Assembly (NCBI GenBank): GCA_021234155.1
Contig: JAJEKV010000011.1
Coordinates: 7,737,132-7,801,131 of the forward strand
Origin: Isoetes taiwanensis
Lineage: Eukaryota; Streptophyta; Lycopodiopsida; Isoetales; Isoetaceae
Length of the DNA stretch: 64,000 bases
Direction: 5' to 3'
Part shown: piece by piece, positions 11,589 to 21,055 of the stretch
Layout of the letters: the number at the start of each line of letters is the position of its first letter
How positions within the stretch are numbered: the first letter of the stretch is position 1
The notes under the pieces: model-generated
What the model was told of the DNA's origin: nothing
The model's database searches: none
What the model saw: only the letters and a program-made list of their open reading frames with translations
Made by a program: the position numbers and the translations under genes

Positions 11589-12071
11589 TTAGAGTGACAG
11601 AAGATGACAAAACAATTGTAAGATGCTAAGAAGGTACCTATCAATGTGCCTGAGTTCTCGTAGCAGCAGTGCCCGTGCCAAATTCATATGACTTCTGAGA
11701 GCCTGCCTCTCTCTTGTAGAAACAACCACCTCGTCCCATTCCATGGTGCCAATTGTCTCTTCAAGTTCATGAAAGAGACGTCCCAACTGCATCCTAAGCA
11801 AACGCACAGAGGCTGCCACAGTTTCAGCAAGTGTGTTTATGTTAACCACACTAGTGAGCAATTCCGATGCCACATGGGCATGCTCTGCATCCGGAGATGC
11901 TATGCTAGGATGTGGCAAGCCATTGGAAATTAGACTTTCCACAGAGGGAGGCTGAACAGCAGGAGCTTGTGGCAATGGTGGCTCAGGAGGCCTATCAGGA
12001 GGTGCAGGCAAATCAGCCACTTCTTGGTGGCCATTTTCCATCTGAGCATCAGAAGACAAAGGCATGGGCAT
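11589..12071 (-). CDS. Conserved second protein of the HUH element (copy 1)
   Basis: A 160-residue frame starting at ATG 12071, four bases after a good splice acceptor (TTGCAG/G at 12076). The N-terminal third is acidic and proline-rich (PAPPDRPPEPP). A middle block is SVESLISNGLPHPS. The C-terminal half is predicted helical and strongly conserved in copy 2: ETVAASVRL, RMQLGRLF, METWD-like MEWDEV, then RSHMNLARALLLREL and ID. No known domain is recognised. It is always in the same place behind rep, so it is probably an accessory or DNA-binding partner (inference). The last about 15 residues may change if a donor at GATAG/GTACC (about 11,637) is used. Confidence 0.6.
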   Translation of the reverse strand: MPMPLSSDAQMENGHQEVADLPAPPDRPPEPPLPQAPAVQPPSVESLISNGLPHPSIASPDAEHAHVASELLTSVVNINTLAETVAASVRLLRMQLGRLFHELEETIGTMEWDEVVVSTRERQALRSHMNLARALLLRELRHIDRYLLSILQLFCHLLSL

Positions 12072-12209
12072 CTGCCTGCAAGCATCACAGGTCAGTAATG
12101 TATAAGTGCATGAACACAAAATGTAGAATTCACAAAAACGTCTCAAACAACACAAACAATGTAACGTGCCAAACAATAGAAGAAAATTAGAAACAAATTC
12201 ACACACAAA

Positions 12210-13238
12210 TCAATTAACAGCTAATGTATAATCTGCACAATCCAAAGGAATGTAATTTGGTTGCTCAGAGGTCTCCTCCACTCCAGGCCTAAATTCGTCT
12301 TCCGCAATGTCCACAAAGCCCTCATCCCCATCTCCAGGACTTGGGACATCATCATAATACCTCTTACGTGCCTTGCCTATGTGCTCCACAGGCTGCATAC
12401 CTGCAGGGATATTGAAAATTACACATCGCACATCACTAGGCATAGCCTGCGAAGGATTAAGAGTTATCCTCCATGCTGCCTTCACCCTATGTTCTGAAAT
12501 AAAAGCATAATTAGTAGGCAAAATCCATTGACTCGACAAAATGAACTTGCCAGTTCTAAGCATCCGGCATACAGTATAGACTAGAGAAGCAGATAGCTGT
12601 TTCCTGCCATGGTATTTGACGAAGTGATGGGCCCTGTGCAACAAATTTCTGTTATCCAACACAACCACACTTTTCAGGTCACCTGCACCGTGAAGCAGGT
12701 AGAGATCCTTCCCCATCTCGATTTGTCTCTCAGAGACATTGTGCAAGCACACTTTGAAGTGCACTTTACCAAGATCCTTCAAGAAGTATCCCACTAAGCC
12801 CTCAAAACAATGCATCCTCGTGTTTTTGAGAGCTTTACATATGAGAAGGATGCCAGCAGGCCCTTGGGCTCCCCACCCAAAGAACCTCTTAATTGCAGCA
12901 TTGACAGCACGAGGGGTTTTGAACGTGCTCCTCAACACCCCCTGGCAGTGCAGATGGTCAAGCTCTGATCCCCTTTCAAGAGCTACAGCACCAGCAACAG
13001 TCTGGGTCTTCAGGAAATCAACAAGCTTGTCAAACATGGCAACAGGAACATCAGTCCCAGCATAACCCAAAGTGAGGCTCACATCCAAAAGGCCGGTTCC
13101 CTCATCCTCACCCTCTACTCTACCCCTGCCCTTCGACGTGCCCTCCCCATCCCCCACAGAGAAGGCATCCTCAACACAAGCAAATTTAGCCTCAGAACCA
13201 AAGTTCTGTTTTCTAGATCTAGCTGCCCTCTTCAACAT
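12210..13238 (-). CDS. Rep-type HUH single-strand endonuclease of copy 1
   Basis: A 342-residue open frame from ATG at 13238 (MLKR; copy 3 starts the same way). A basic/Glu-rich N-terminus of about 48 residues leads into a Rep-like catalytic core. Motif I is DVSLTL (residues 52-57). The HUH motif is HLHCQ with H95 and H97, preceded by E88-R-G. The tyrosine motif is G-Y-F-L-K-D with Y151 and K154. A second conserved block (about 195-295; RMLRTGKF, SSQWILPTN, SEHRVKAAW) is shared by all three copies and is of unknown function. The tail is acidic and ends DYTLAVN. There is no helicase (Walker A/B) domain and a single catalytic tyrosine is apparent, so it is unlike Helitron RepHel and resembles Rep proteins of CRESS DNA replicons and Replitrons. 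It would nick one DNA strand and form a 5'-phosphotyrosine link during transposition (family knowledge). Confidence 0.78.
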   Translation of the reverse strand: MLKRAARSRKQNFGSEAKFACVEDAFSVGDGEGTSKGRGRVEGEDEGTGLLDVSLTLGYAGTDVPVAMFDKLVDFLKTQTVAGAVALERGSELDHLHCQGVLRSTFKTPRAVNAAIKRFFGWGAQGPAGILLICKALKNTRMHCFEGLVGYFLKDLGKVHFKVCLHNVSERQIEMGKDLYLLHGAGDLKSVVVLDNRNLLHRAHHFVKYHGRKQLSASLVYTVCRMLRTGKFILSSQWILPTNYAFISEHRVKAAWRITLNPSQAMPSDVRCVIFNIPAGMQPVEHIGKARKRYYDDVPSPGDGDEGFVDIAEDEFRPGVEETSEQPNYIPLDCADYTLAVN

Positions 13239-13354
13239 TTTACCTGAGTCGAGTAGCACAGCCGGAACAAGGACCAACACCACAATCAGAAGATACAACT
13301 ATAAACAGGCGGACGATCAGGGCGAATTCAAGAACTCTCGAAACACCAGCTCAT

Positions 13355-13398
13355 ATAGAATAGAATAGAATAGAATATGATTTTATCGTCCACGGAGA
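13355..13398 (-). mobile_element. Very short LINE 3'-end insertion (about 44 bp)
   Basis: The (TAGAA)n run followed by ATGATTTTATCGTCCACGGAGA is the exact complement of the 3' end of the LINE that finishes at 19,600. Only the last about 25 bp of the LINE plus its pentanucleotide tail are present, inside the 5' UTR intron of HUH copy 1. Confidence 0.75.
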
Positions 13399-13737
13399 GC
13401 ATATATGTAACCGGAACTGCAACACCACATGCACAAGAACAAGGAGCAGACTCACCTGATACTCCATGATGACTACAAGCCCCTAGTCGGAACTGGCTCT
13501 GCCCTTCTCCATCCGCTCCATGCGCACAGCAAGCCATGGCCACGACTCCACTTCTAAAAATTACCCCTTCCCCAAAAAAACCAAAACAACCCATTCGACC
13601 ATTGCCAAACCAAACCCAAATTTCTGAGTCAGCAAAATACCATTTTTAGATACGAATACATGGCTAAACCTTGCAAAATCTTATGTTACACGACCCCCAA
13701 ACAACATTTTGGGAAGCTAATGACTGTGAGATCCTAC

Positions 13738-14560
13738 AAGGAATGTTTTACTTTGTAGAAATATATTTGCTGGGAGATTTTTCCAATTTCAACGAGTTGT
13801 CCGCAAAAAATTTCGGGCACTCATTGAGAATTAAAAATAAGGACTTCTTGAGCTTATACAACCAAGAAGGTGGCGTAGCGCACGTCCCAGCCATTTTGGC
13901 TATGGACATATGGCTTGAACGTAGCAGAACCCATAAGGAAAAATCCCCCTCCCCCAAAAGGAGTGGAACATTTATCATAAGTTTAAAATTGAAAATAAAT
14001 TATATGGATGAAAAAATGCCATCAAAGATTAAGAAGAATGGTCCAGATTTAGCAAATATAAACGGCCCGGATGGTGATCCAGGTACTTTGCTCCTATTGG
14101 TCTGCTACTTTCCCGCTTTCCTACTCTATGCGTCCCAATCAGAGAAAGGGGAGAGCTGCCCCTTGCTTCCGGCTATGGCCCCCACCTTCGCGGCCTTCCT
14201 ATAGGCGATGCCGCCACAGCTTCGCGGCTATGGCATACCTTCACCTGGTGGCTTCATGATATTCCCTACGGTGATGCGCCACGCTTCCACGGCTATGGCG
14301 CTTCCCTGCTTCACAGCCTCCCTACAGGTGATGCCGCCCTGCTTCGGATTCGGATCATCAAAGAAATCAACTTTTCTCAGTTGATCAGGAGAGCTATCAA
14401 AGAAATTTCGGCTTAGTGCCCCCGCTTGCTGAAAATTTTAAATTCTTTGAGAGGCCGATTATAGCGGATCTTATTCACCGACTATGGTGGCTAGATACGC
14501 CGGATTTAAGAAAAGGTTGGGGTCAGTGTGGATGGTCTCTATTTGGTGGCCGATTTCTGC
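13738..14560. other. No supported gene; GC-richer stretch at 14,150-14,350
   Basis: Several open frames of 60-180 codons occur on both strands without recognisable motifs or convincing splice sites. 14,180-14,330 holds a repeated 'gatgccgcc...cttc.cggctatggc' motif. Possibly another decayed element. Confidence 0.4.
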
Positions 14561-14599
14561 TTCCCAGCATAGCTTAATAGACCTGCGTCCTTTCTGTAC

Positions 14600-14944
14600 T
14601 TAAGGCTGGAAGAGGAGCGGCCGATCAGCTCAGATGAAGGCTGTCCCATTCAATATCATCGGCATCATTTGTACATGCCAGAATCTAGCAGTTTCCCCAG
14701 CTACCATGTTGTTCCCTGCAAATCAGGAACTTGTGTTCCGGATTAGATGCGACAGCCTTTGAGACTTGTCCAAATCAGGTAAGTCCAGTCTATTTGTTTT
14801 TCATTGCTTAGCTTTTTCTAAAATCCTTTTTCTAAATTGTTTGTTTTGATCCAGACATAGATGTCTTCAATAGGACACGATTACTTCCAAGAAAAGGGAT
14901 TTCTTTCAAACTTGTGGCAGATGGCAAAACAGAGTCTGCTCTAG
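14600..14944 (+). CDS. Possible two-exon leader and short coding exon, unidentified
   Basis: A consensus donor (CAG/GTAAGT at 14,779) is followed 76 bp later by an acceptor (GATCCAG at 14,854) and then ATG at 14861. The ATG opens 27 codons (MSSIGHDYFQEKGFLSNLWQ...) ending in TAG at 14944. This could be the 5' part of a decayed gene. No homologue is recognised and coding status is uncertain. From about 15,010 to 15,400 the DNA is AT-rich, with a 34-bp tandem duplication near 15,129-15,190. Confidence 0.25.
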
Positions 14945-15409
14945 GTGTTGGAGCTAAAATCAACACACTATTGCTGAAGGCAACACTGGCAGAAGCAAAT
15001 TATTTTTGCTAAAAGACAAATCCTGGCAGACATTTGTATGCTTTAGACATTTTTATGTTTTACGATGTTACAGTGACAACAGTGGCCATTGGCACAGTCA
15101 ACTATGCTAGTACTGAGCCAATACCGGTTATATGAGTAACAATGTTTTCAAATTACCTGTTATATGAGTAACAATGTTTTCAACTTATATTAATCATCTC
15201 ATGTTTTGATCCTTCACTGTTAATTTAATTATTCTGAACCTTTAACCATTAATCTCAATGTAATGTTAAAATTTAGATTGCAATCTAATAATATTTGTCT
15301 TAATTTTTGCTTAAAGCCTTTCTTAAAAGGCTGTATTCAATTTGTTTGCATTTGTATTCAAATGTTGCGGTGCTTTATATTTTGCAGATTGAAATTATCA
15401 CTAGGCATA

Positions 15410-16186
15410 GCTGTGCTTTTTTTTTAAACAATTGGTGCCACGTGTCAAGATTTGATTAGTTAAAAAGATATCCATGTATAAAGAATGAGTGCCACGTGTC
15501 AAAATTTGATTGCTTAAAAAGATGTCCACGTGGAACCAAACATGTTGTTTTTGTAAACTTAAAAAAAGTCCACGGATATTTTATTTTAATTTTCTTGCAA
15601 AAACAACACTTGGAAAAACTAATTTAAAAAATAACGTGTCTACTTTTTAATAGCTACATATAATATTGAGGAAAACAATGTTTAAAAATAGTAATTATTT
15701 TTAGATGCTCCACGTGGATTTCTTTAAAAACTATGTATCTTTCGCTAAGAAAACAATGACAACTTTTAAAAACTACAAGTAGAGGAAAAAAACAAAACGT
15801 ATAGAAAAAGAAAAAAAGATCTGTCTTTTTTACTTCTTCATGTGTAGTAATACGTAAATCTACGCATGTACTTTTCAAAAAAACAACGCATGACTTCTCA
15901 AAAAAACAACAGTGACAAAAAAAGAACCACACGTAGAAAAAATTGATAAAAACAACAGTGAAAAAAAAGGACACGTTGACAAAAAATCACAAAAACTATG
16001 TCAATTTTTCCTACGCGTGGATTTTTCTGCCAAAGGACCACCGTGGAAAATTTCTGCCAAAAAACCACTGTCTCTTTGTGCAAATCCGGATAAACGGGCC
16101 CCGTGGTCTTTTGGGGCCATTTTGGTGTTGTTTTTGGCATAAAACAACACTTCCGTACGACTAAAAAACAACTGTGGCCGTTTCTC

Positions 16187-16219
<33 letters not shown>

Positions 16220-16250
16220 GTGGACCAAAAATTGGGGTCAGTGTGATACA
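15410..16250. repeat. Dispersed repeat R, copy 1
   Basis: AT-rich repeat studded with CCACGTG/CACGTG and 'aaaccac' modules, including a 60-bp tandem duplication near 15,433-15,535. It ends TGTGGACCAAAAATTGGGGTC. The final about 350 bp are clearly homologous to 20,255-20,510, which ends the same way. A 29-33 bp poly(A) run lies at 16,187-16,217. No coding capacity. Confidence 0.65.
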
Positions 16251-16478
16251 ATCTGATAAAGACGAGTCCATAGGCATAGAAACACAAATCCTTGAACCAT
16301 TCATGATGGAGTGTGAGATATGGACCCCAAGTCCCATTGCAATTGCAACTAGAAATTGATGAGCCATTAGATCAGGAGAGAGATTAGGTAACAAGAACCA
16401 GCAAGGCATCTTTAAATCACGAATTGTATCTGGTGTAAAGCCAGGAGAGTAATACTGGTACATTATATATTCCACCAA

Positions 16479-19400
16479 ATGGATCAATCCCTCTTGCAGG
16501 AGCCCTATGTCGATCTATATGATGACATACAACAGTACAGACAATTGGGCAAGGTCATGATGCTTGGAGATTTCAATGCGCGCACAGGGGCAGAGCAGAT
16601 CCCAAAATTCGCACCTCTAGCTGAGGATGTGTTGCAAATGGACCCGAGAGATGGTTTGGCCAAAGGGCGTCGGATGACATGACCGGTGACCGCGGTATGG
16701 CCGGGGCATTTATTCTTACTGGCGATATCTTTGACCGCTCATTTGCAATGGTCGGGCACGGTGGCCGACCTCCGGTAGCTTCACTTGTAGACGGGGAGAA
16801 CTGTGGGGCTGCACCGGTGTGGTGGATTATGTGCTATGACGAGCAATGCCTACACTTGATCACTCGCCGGTGTGGGGACGTGGTGGCGGGCGAGGAAGTA
16901 GACTCAGACCATCAGCCCTGTTCTTGCGGATAGATTGGCGAATAACCGAGCACCCATTGCCCCAACACCCCATGTACCACGGTTTGCGTCCGGACTATGA
17001 TCATGCGGCGGTCTATGCGAGGGATGCTTGAGCATGAGCTGCTTGGGAGTCTGCCGCAACTCCCCACACTTCAAGCGTGAGGCGGCTCACCGAAACCGGC
17101 TCCTCCGAGGGTAGGGGACGATGCTTTGGGAGAGGCCGCTCTCGACGATCCACGGGGGCTGCAACCACCTTCCCCGCAATCTTTGGTTCGATGACGAATG
17201 TCGGGTTGAAACGATGGTCCGCCAAGTCTTTGGACCCCACCATATGCCCATGAGCCGTCCGTCAATACCGCTCCTTCCTCAAGACCAAGAAAGCCGGGTA
17301 CCTTGCGAGCTCAAAGAATGATGTTTGGTCTTCTAGACCGCCACCCTAGGGCCTTCTCGGAGAAAGGTCTTGAGTAAGCTGCGACCCACGGGAAATATTA
17401 CCCGGAACAATGGGTGAGATACTTGCGCATTTGTATGACCCAATGGGAAGCAGGGAACCGGTACCTCTTGAGACAGGCCTAGCACCGGTCATTCTTGAAG
17501 GGATGTCATAATGGGCCTGCAGCGAACGCTAATGGGAAGGCATCAGATTTGGATGGTATGCGCGGTGAGCTTCTCAAGTGGGCGGACCCCAATGGTGCCG
17601 GTTCTCCAAAGCACTCTTCAGCGGGGCATTGCAAGAAGGCTTCCCCGCCTTTGGACTACCGGTAGAGTTGTGCCCATATACAAAGCGGGGACCCCCGGCC
17701 CGACCAACTATCGTACCATTATGGTGGATTCGTCTTTGCCAAGTTGCTGTAGGGATTCTTGGCGATTGACACTTTGGGCGAGAGGATGGAGAAGTGCGGG
17801 CTCTCCGCAGGCGGGCTTCGCCCGGCATTCTACTATTGACCATATCTTCACTCTGCGAACACTCATAGAGGATAGCCGGAATCGGCCGAGAATGCATGCT
17901 GTTGCTTTGTGGATTTCGCAAAAGGCTTTTGACACGGTGCCTCGGGATAAGTTGTGGGGACAGATTGAGGCGACTAGGGACCCCGTCGACTTGCGAGAAT
18001 GCTATATCTGAGACTATCTGAGGCTTGCTCCGGTCGTCTCACTGCTTGTCGGGAGCCCGTTGTTAGTAACATTGGGGTGCGCCCGAGCTGCCCTCTATCC
18101 CGGCAGCTCTTGTACATTGACCAGCTAGAAGAATGGCTAGCCGAGCACGGGGCTCGGTTGATGCACCACATAATCCGCAACTCATATATATCGATGATGT
18201 TGACACTGCTCGCATATACCCGGAAGAGGACATGCAAGCGCCACCGGATGCTTTGGACACTTTACGCCAATTCACCGACATGAGAGTTAACTTGGCCAAG
18301 ACAAGGGTGCTGCTGGTCCCATCATCCCGGCACCCACACCTTCCCTCATTCACTTACCAGGGGCAGGTAGTGGAGGTGGCTCAGTCTTATAAGTATTTGG
18401 GCATTGAGTTTTCTACTACCACACTTTGGGATGCATCCATCGGGTTACGGGTCCCGCAGTCGGAAAGCCCTGTATGCAATGCAAAACAACAGTCACAAGG
18501 CAGAGCTGTATGCATGGGGTCACCAGGCACACTTGTTCAGGGCCTTGGTTGAACCGGTCCTCCTCTATGGGGCAGAAGTGTGGGGGCCAGTGATATCCCT
18601 CACCACTTGGAAGCGATCTAGAGCAGTGAGAAGGCCTTCTTGGCGGGCTTTGGGAGTGAAATCCACGGTCCCATATCGGATCTTGCTCCAGAGGCAGGCT
18701 TCCTTCCATTCTGAGGGCTGCTATTTGAAGCGTCACATTATTTACTTCGGAAGGTGATGGCTATGGATGAAGCGGCTGCCTAACCTTGCTTTGGCGTGGC
18801 GATGGGCCATAGCGACTCAAAGCTTCTTTGGAAAGACAAGCAAGCCCGGTGGTTCTCGCTATGGAATGTGCGAGCACCACGAGATGTGGACCGGTGCATA
18901 CACCGGAAGGAACGCGGCTGCCTTGAAGCGGTACTTGGATGCTTGCTTCATGGCCAAGCTTTGGGATCAGAGGCCGTGTCACATGTCAAGGTGGCAAATT
19001 ATCGGCCATGAAGTTAATCCCATGCTCACGAGGGGCCCACACCACTACACGCGCGCACCCATCTACCCATGAAAAAGCGCCCGGGGGTGATTGCTTCCAT
19101 TTGCATTGTGCACACCCACCTCGCATTGAGACGGGGGGAGATGGATTCGGGGCAGCGTGAGGACGAGTCTGTCGATCTTTGTCAGCAGGTGCCATTGAGG
19201 ATGAAAGTCACGCCTCCGGGCCTGTCGGCATGCACGAGCATATCCGGCTCGGTATGCTTTCGGTTAGTTGTGCCCCATCAGGCCTTGCATGAGCTCGCGA
19301 GCATGGCCTCTGTAGGCTTGTTGGGATCGTACCTCAGGGAGGTAATGGATCGTGGGACTTCAGTTATGCCCCCTCGTCCGACATTAACCTCAGTTGTACT

Positions 19401-19600
19401 TGTGATTATGTATATAAGCGCAAGATGTCAAAGCATCCTTATTGCTACTAAGGTTTTTCCCCCGAAAACCCTTCGGGGCGGGGGTTTTTTAATCATGGTA
19501 GTAATACGCCTGCTGCTCTCTCTTTGTACTTGGGTCCCATAGGCCAGTTGGTCTCCGTGGACGATAAAATCATATTCTATTCTATTCTATTCTATTCTTG
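16479..19600 (+). mobile_element. LINE copy A, heavily mutated, (ATTCT)n tail
   Basis: An APE-type endonuclease fragment comes first (MMLGDFNARTG near 16,560). Reverse-transcriptase pieces lie in shifting frames (QKAFDTVPRDKL about 17,915; DMRVNLAKTRVLLV about 18,280; YKYLGIEF about 18,390), then a C-terminal region to about 19,250. A 3' hairpin (CCCCGAAAACCCTTCGGGG at about 19,461) precedes TCTCCGTGGACGATAAAATC and an (ATTCT)n tail at 19,567-19,597. It is homologous to the LINE at 40.2-43.8 kb. Many stops and frameshifts make it non-functional, and the 5' end is truncated inside the endonuclease. Confidence 0.88.
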
Positions 19601-19673
19601 ATACCAAAGAGTCCACTGCATCACTACTTTCAAACATAATAAGAACAAAGTTTTTTTCCAACAACTCGATAGA

Positions 19674-19907
19674 CTAAAAAGGAGGAAGTTGAAGGCATCT
19701 TAGAAGGCGAGATAACCAAACACAGAACCGTGAAAAATCTAAATAGCCACTAGTAAAATACCCAAGGACTGCACAGGAAGATAAGTTCTCAGCACACTTA
19801 ATATGAGCTTGATGGTCCACCTCAACCACAAAAATACCAGAAGCTTGAACCACATTCTGACAGTCAGACTGGTAAAATATGTCATCTGGAGGCAATTGTT
19901 GTTTCAT
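19674..19907 (-). pseudogene. Unidentified open frame, possible gene fragment
   Basis: 78 codons including the stop (MKQQLPPDDIFYQSDCQN... to stop), with composition like a protein but no recognised family and no splice sites evaluated with confidence. It sits between the LINE tail and repeat R copy 2. Confidence 0.2.
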
Positions 19908-20515
19908 TGGTAATTATTCAAAAATCATGCCATGTGTTAATATTTCATTGGTTAAAAAGCACTTCAGAAACAACACCTCGCTTTTCTATATGTCATAATA
20001 ATGTTTTTTACATGTCCTTATTTTTGAAAAACAATAGTTGAGCATAACCCGTTGGGTTCCCGTGGACGTAAAAATTCTTATCTTATCTTATTAAAAACAA
20101 TAGCTAGATTTAAATAACGCATGTGGTATTTTATTAAACAACATGTAATTTTCTTTAAAAAACCATCGATTTTAATGTTGTAATATTATTTTTAACCTGT
20201 AGGAGTACTTAAACCTGCGCATGTTATTTAGAAGATAAACAACATATAGCTCCTCCAAAAATTAACGTAAAAAAAAAAAAAACCATACGTTGACAAAAAA
20301 TTGCTAAAAACAATAATGAAAAAAAAAAGACACGTTGACCAAAAAAAAGTGCCGAAAAAACCATGGTGGAACTTTTCTGCCAAAAAACCACTGTCTCTTT
20401 GTGCAAATCTGGATAAAGGGGTCACATGAACTTTTAGGGCCATTTTGGTGTAGTTTTTGACATAAAACAATACTGTAAATCAATTGTGGACCAAAAATTG
20501 GGGTCAGTATGTATC
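19890..20515. repeat. Dispersed repeat R, copy 2, split by a LINE tail
   Basis: Homologous to 15,410-16,250 (boxes TTCTGCCAAAAAACCACTG, GTGCAAATC, GGGCCATTTTGGTGT) and ending at TGGACCAAAAATTGGGGTC. At about 20,048-20,092 a LINE-type 3' end (GGGTTCCCGTGGACGTAAAA followed by (TTATC)n) is inserted. Confidence 0.65.
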
Positions 20516-21055
20516 CAAGGCTGTATCCGTGGTTCGACTTGGCAAAAAGTGAGCCATCTTTGATAGCTTGTCGACCACAACCATTAAGGTATCATGGCCT
20601 GTTGCTGTTCTTGGGAGTCCAGTTATAAAATCCATGCTCATAACCTCCCATTTCGCATTTGGTACTGCCAAGGGTTCCAAAGTTCCCGGAATTCGGAGTT
20701 GCTCCGCTTTCGTTTGCTGACATAATTGACACTGCCGAATTTGATTGGCTATGTCCTTCTTCATGCTAGGCCAATAGTAACTACTTCTTATCTTGAAGTA
20801 AGTTTTTATGAACCCTGCGTGGCCAGCTATTGGGCTATTGTGAGTATCATGAAGAATTAACTTCCTTACTCCTGATGCCTCAGGGATGCAAAGTTTGTCC
20901 TTGTGGTAGAGAAGATGGCTTTCCTTCTTATATCTTTTATAAGCTTCTCTTTCTTTATCTGTCCTTGCTTCTTTGCAAAGGCCAGCCCATACTTCCTTGA
21001 ATTTTTTGCTTAAAGGCAACACCTCTTCAATCTTTTTGCCGAATTCACTAGACAT
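20504..21055 (-). pseudogene. Integrase part of the gypsy relic
   Basis: A 183-codon open stretch carrying the HHCC zinc-binding domain (H and H in LHDTHNSPIAGHAGF, C-x2-C in CQLCQQ) and the beginning of the integrase core with its first catalytic Asp (MDFITGLP). The core is cut before the second Asp and Glu by repeat R copy 2, so it is inactive. Confidence 0.85.

Larger units (their letters stand above)
10950..13737 (-). mobile_element. HUH-endonuclease transposon (Replitron-like), copy 1
   Basis: Order on the minus strand: a conserved 5' end (about 13,735-13,660), a 5' UTR with a donor at 13,455 (CAG/GTGAGT), the Rep gene, a spacer with splice acceptor, the second gene, a tRNA-like 3' module and a terminal hairpin near 10,957. 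The 5' end is placed from a stretch shared with copy 3 (boxes CCAAAATGT, CGTGTA, AAGATTT and ATGTATTCGTAT). The 3' end is placed from a hairpin shared with the relic at about 50,060. Exact termini and any target duplication could not be fixed. It is the only copy with both reading frames open. Confidence 0.7.

Noticed and set aside
10950-13737. Interpretation as a Helitron
   Set aside because: No helicase domain, one apparent catalytic tyrosine, and a separate second gene; the ends do not show TC...CTRR.
10950-13737. Interpretation as an endogenous geminivirus-like or other CRESS virus copy
   Set aside because: No Rep helicase, no capsid or movement gene, introns in the leader, and three diverged copies with a shared non-viral second gene. 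A distant common origin of the Rep core remains possible.
16187-16217. Poly(A) run as the tail of a retroposed gene
   Set aside because: It lies inside repeat R, and no duplication or coding sequence was found upstream of it.
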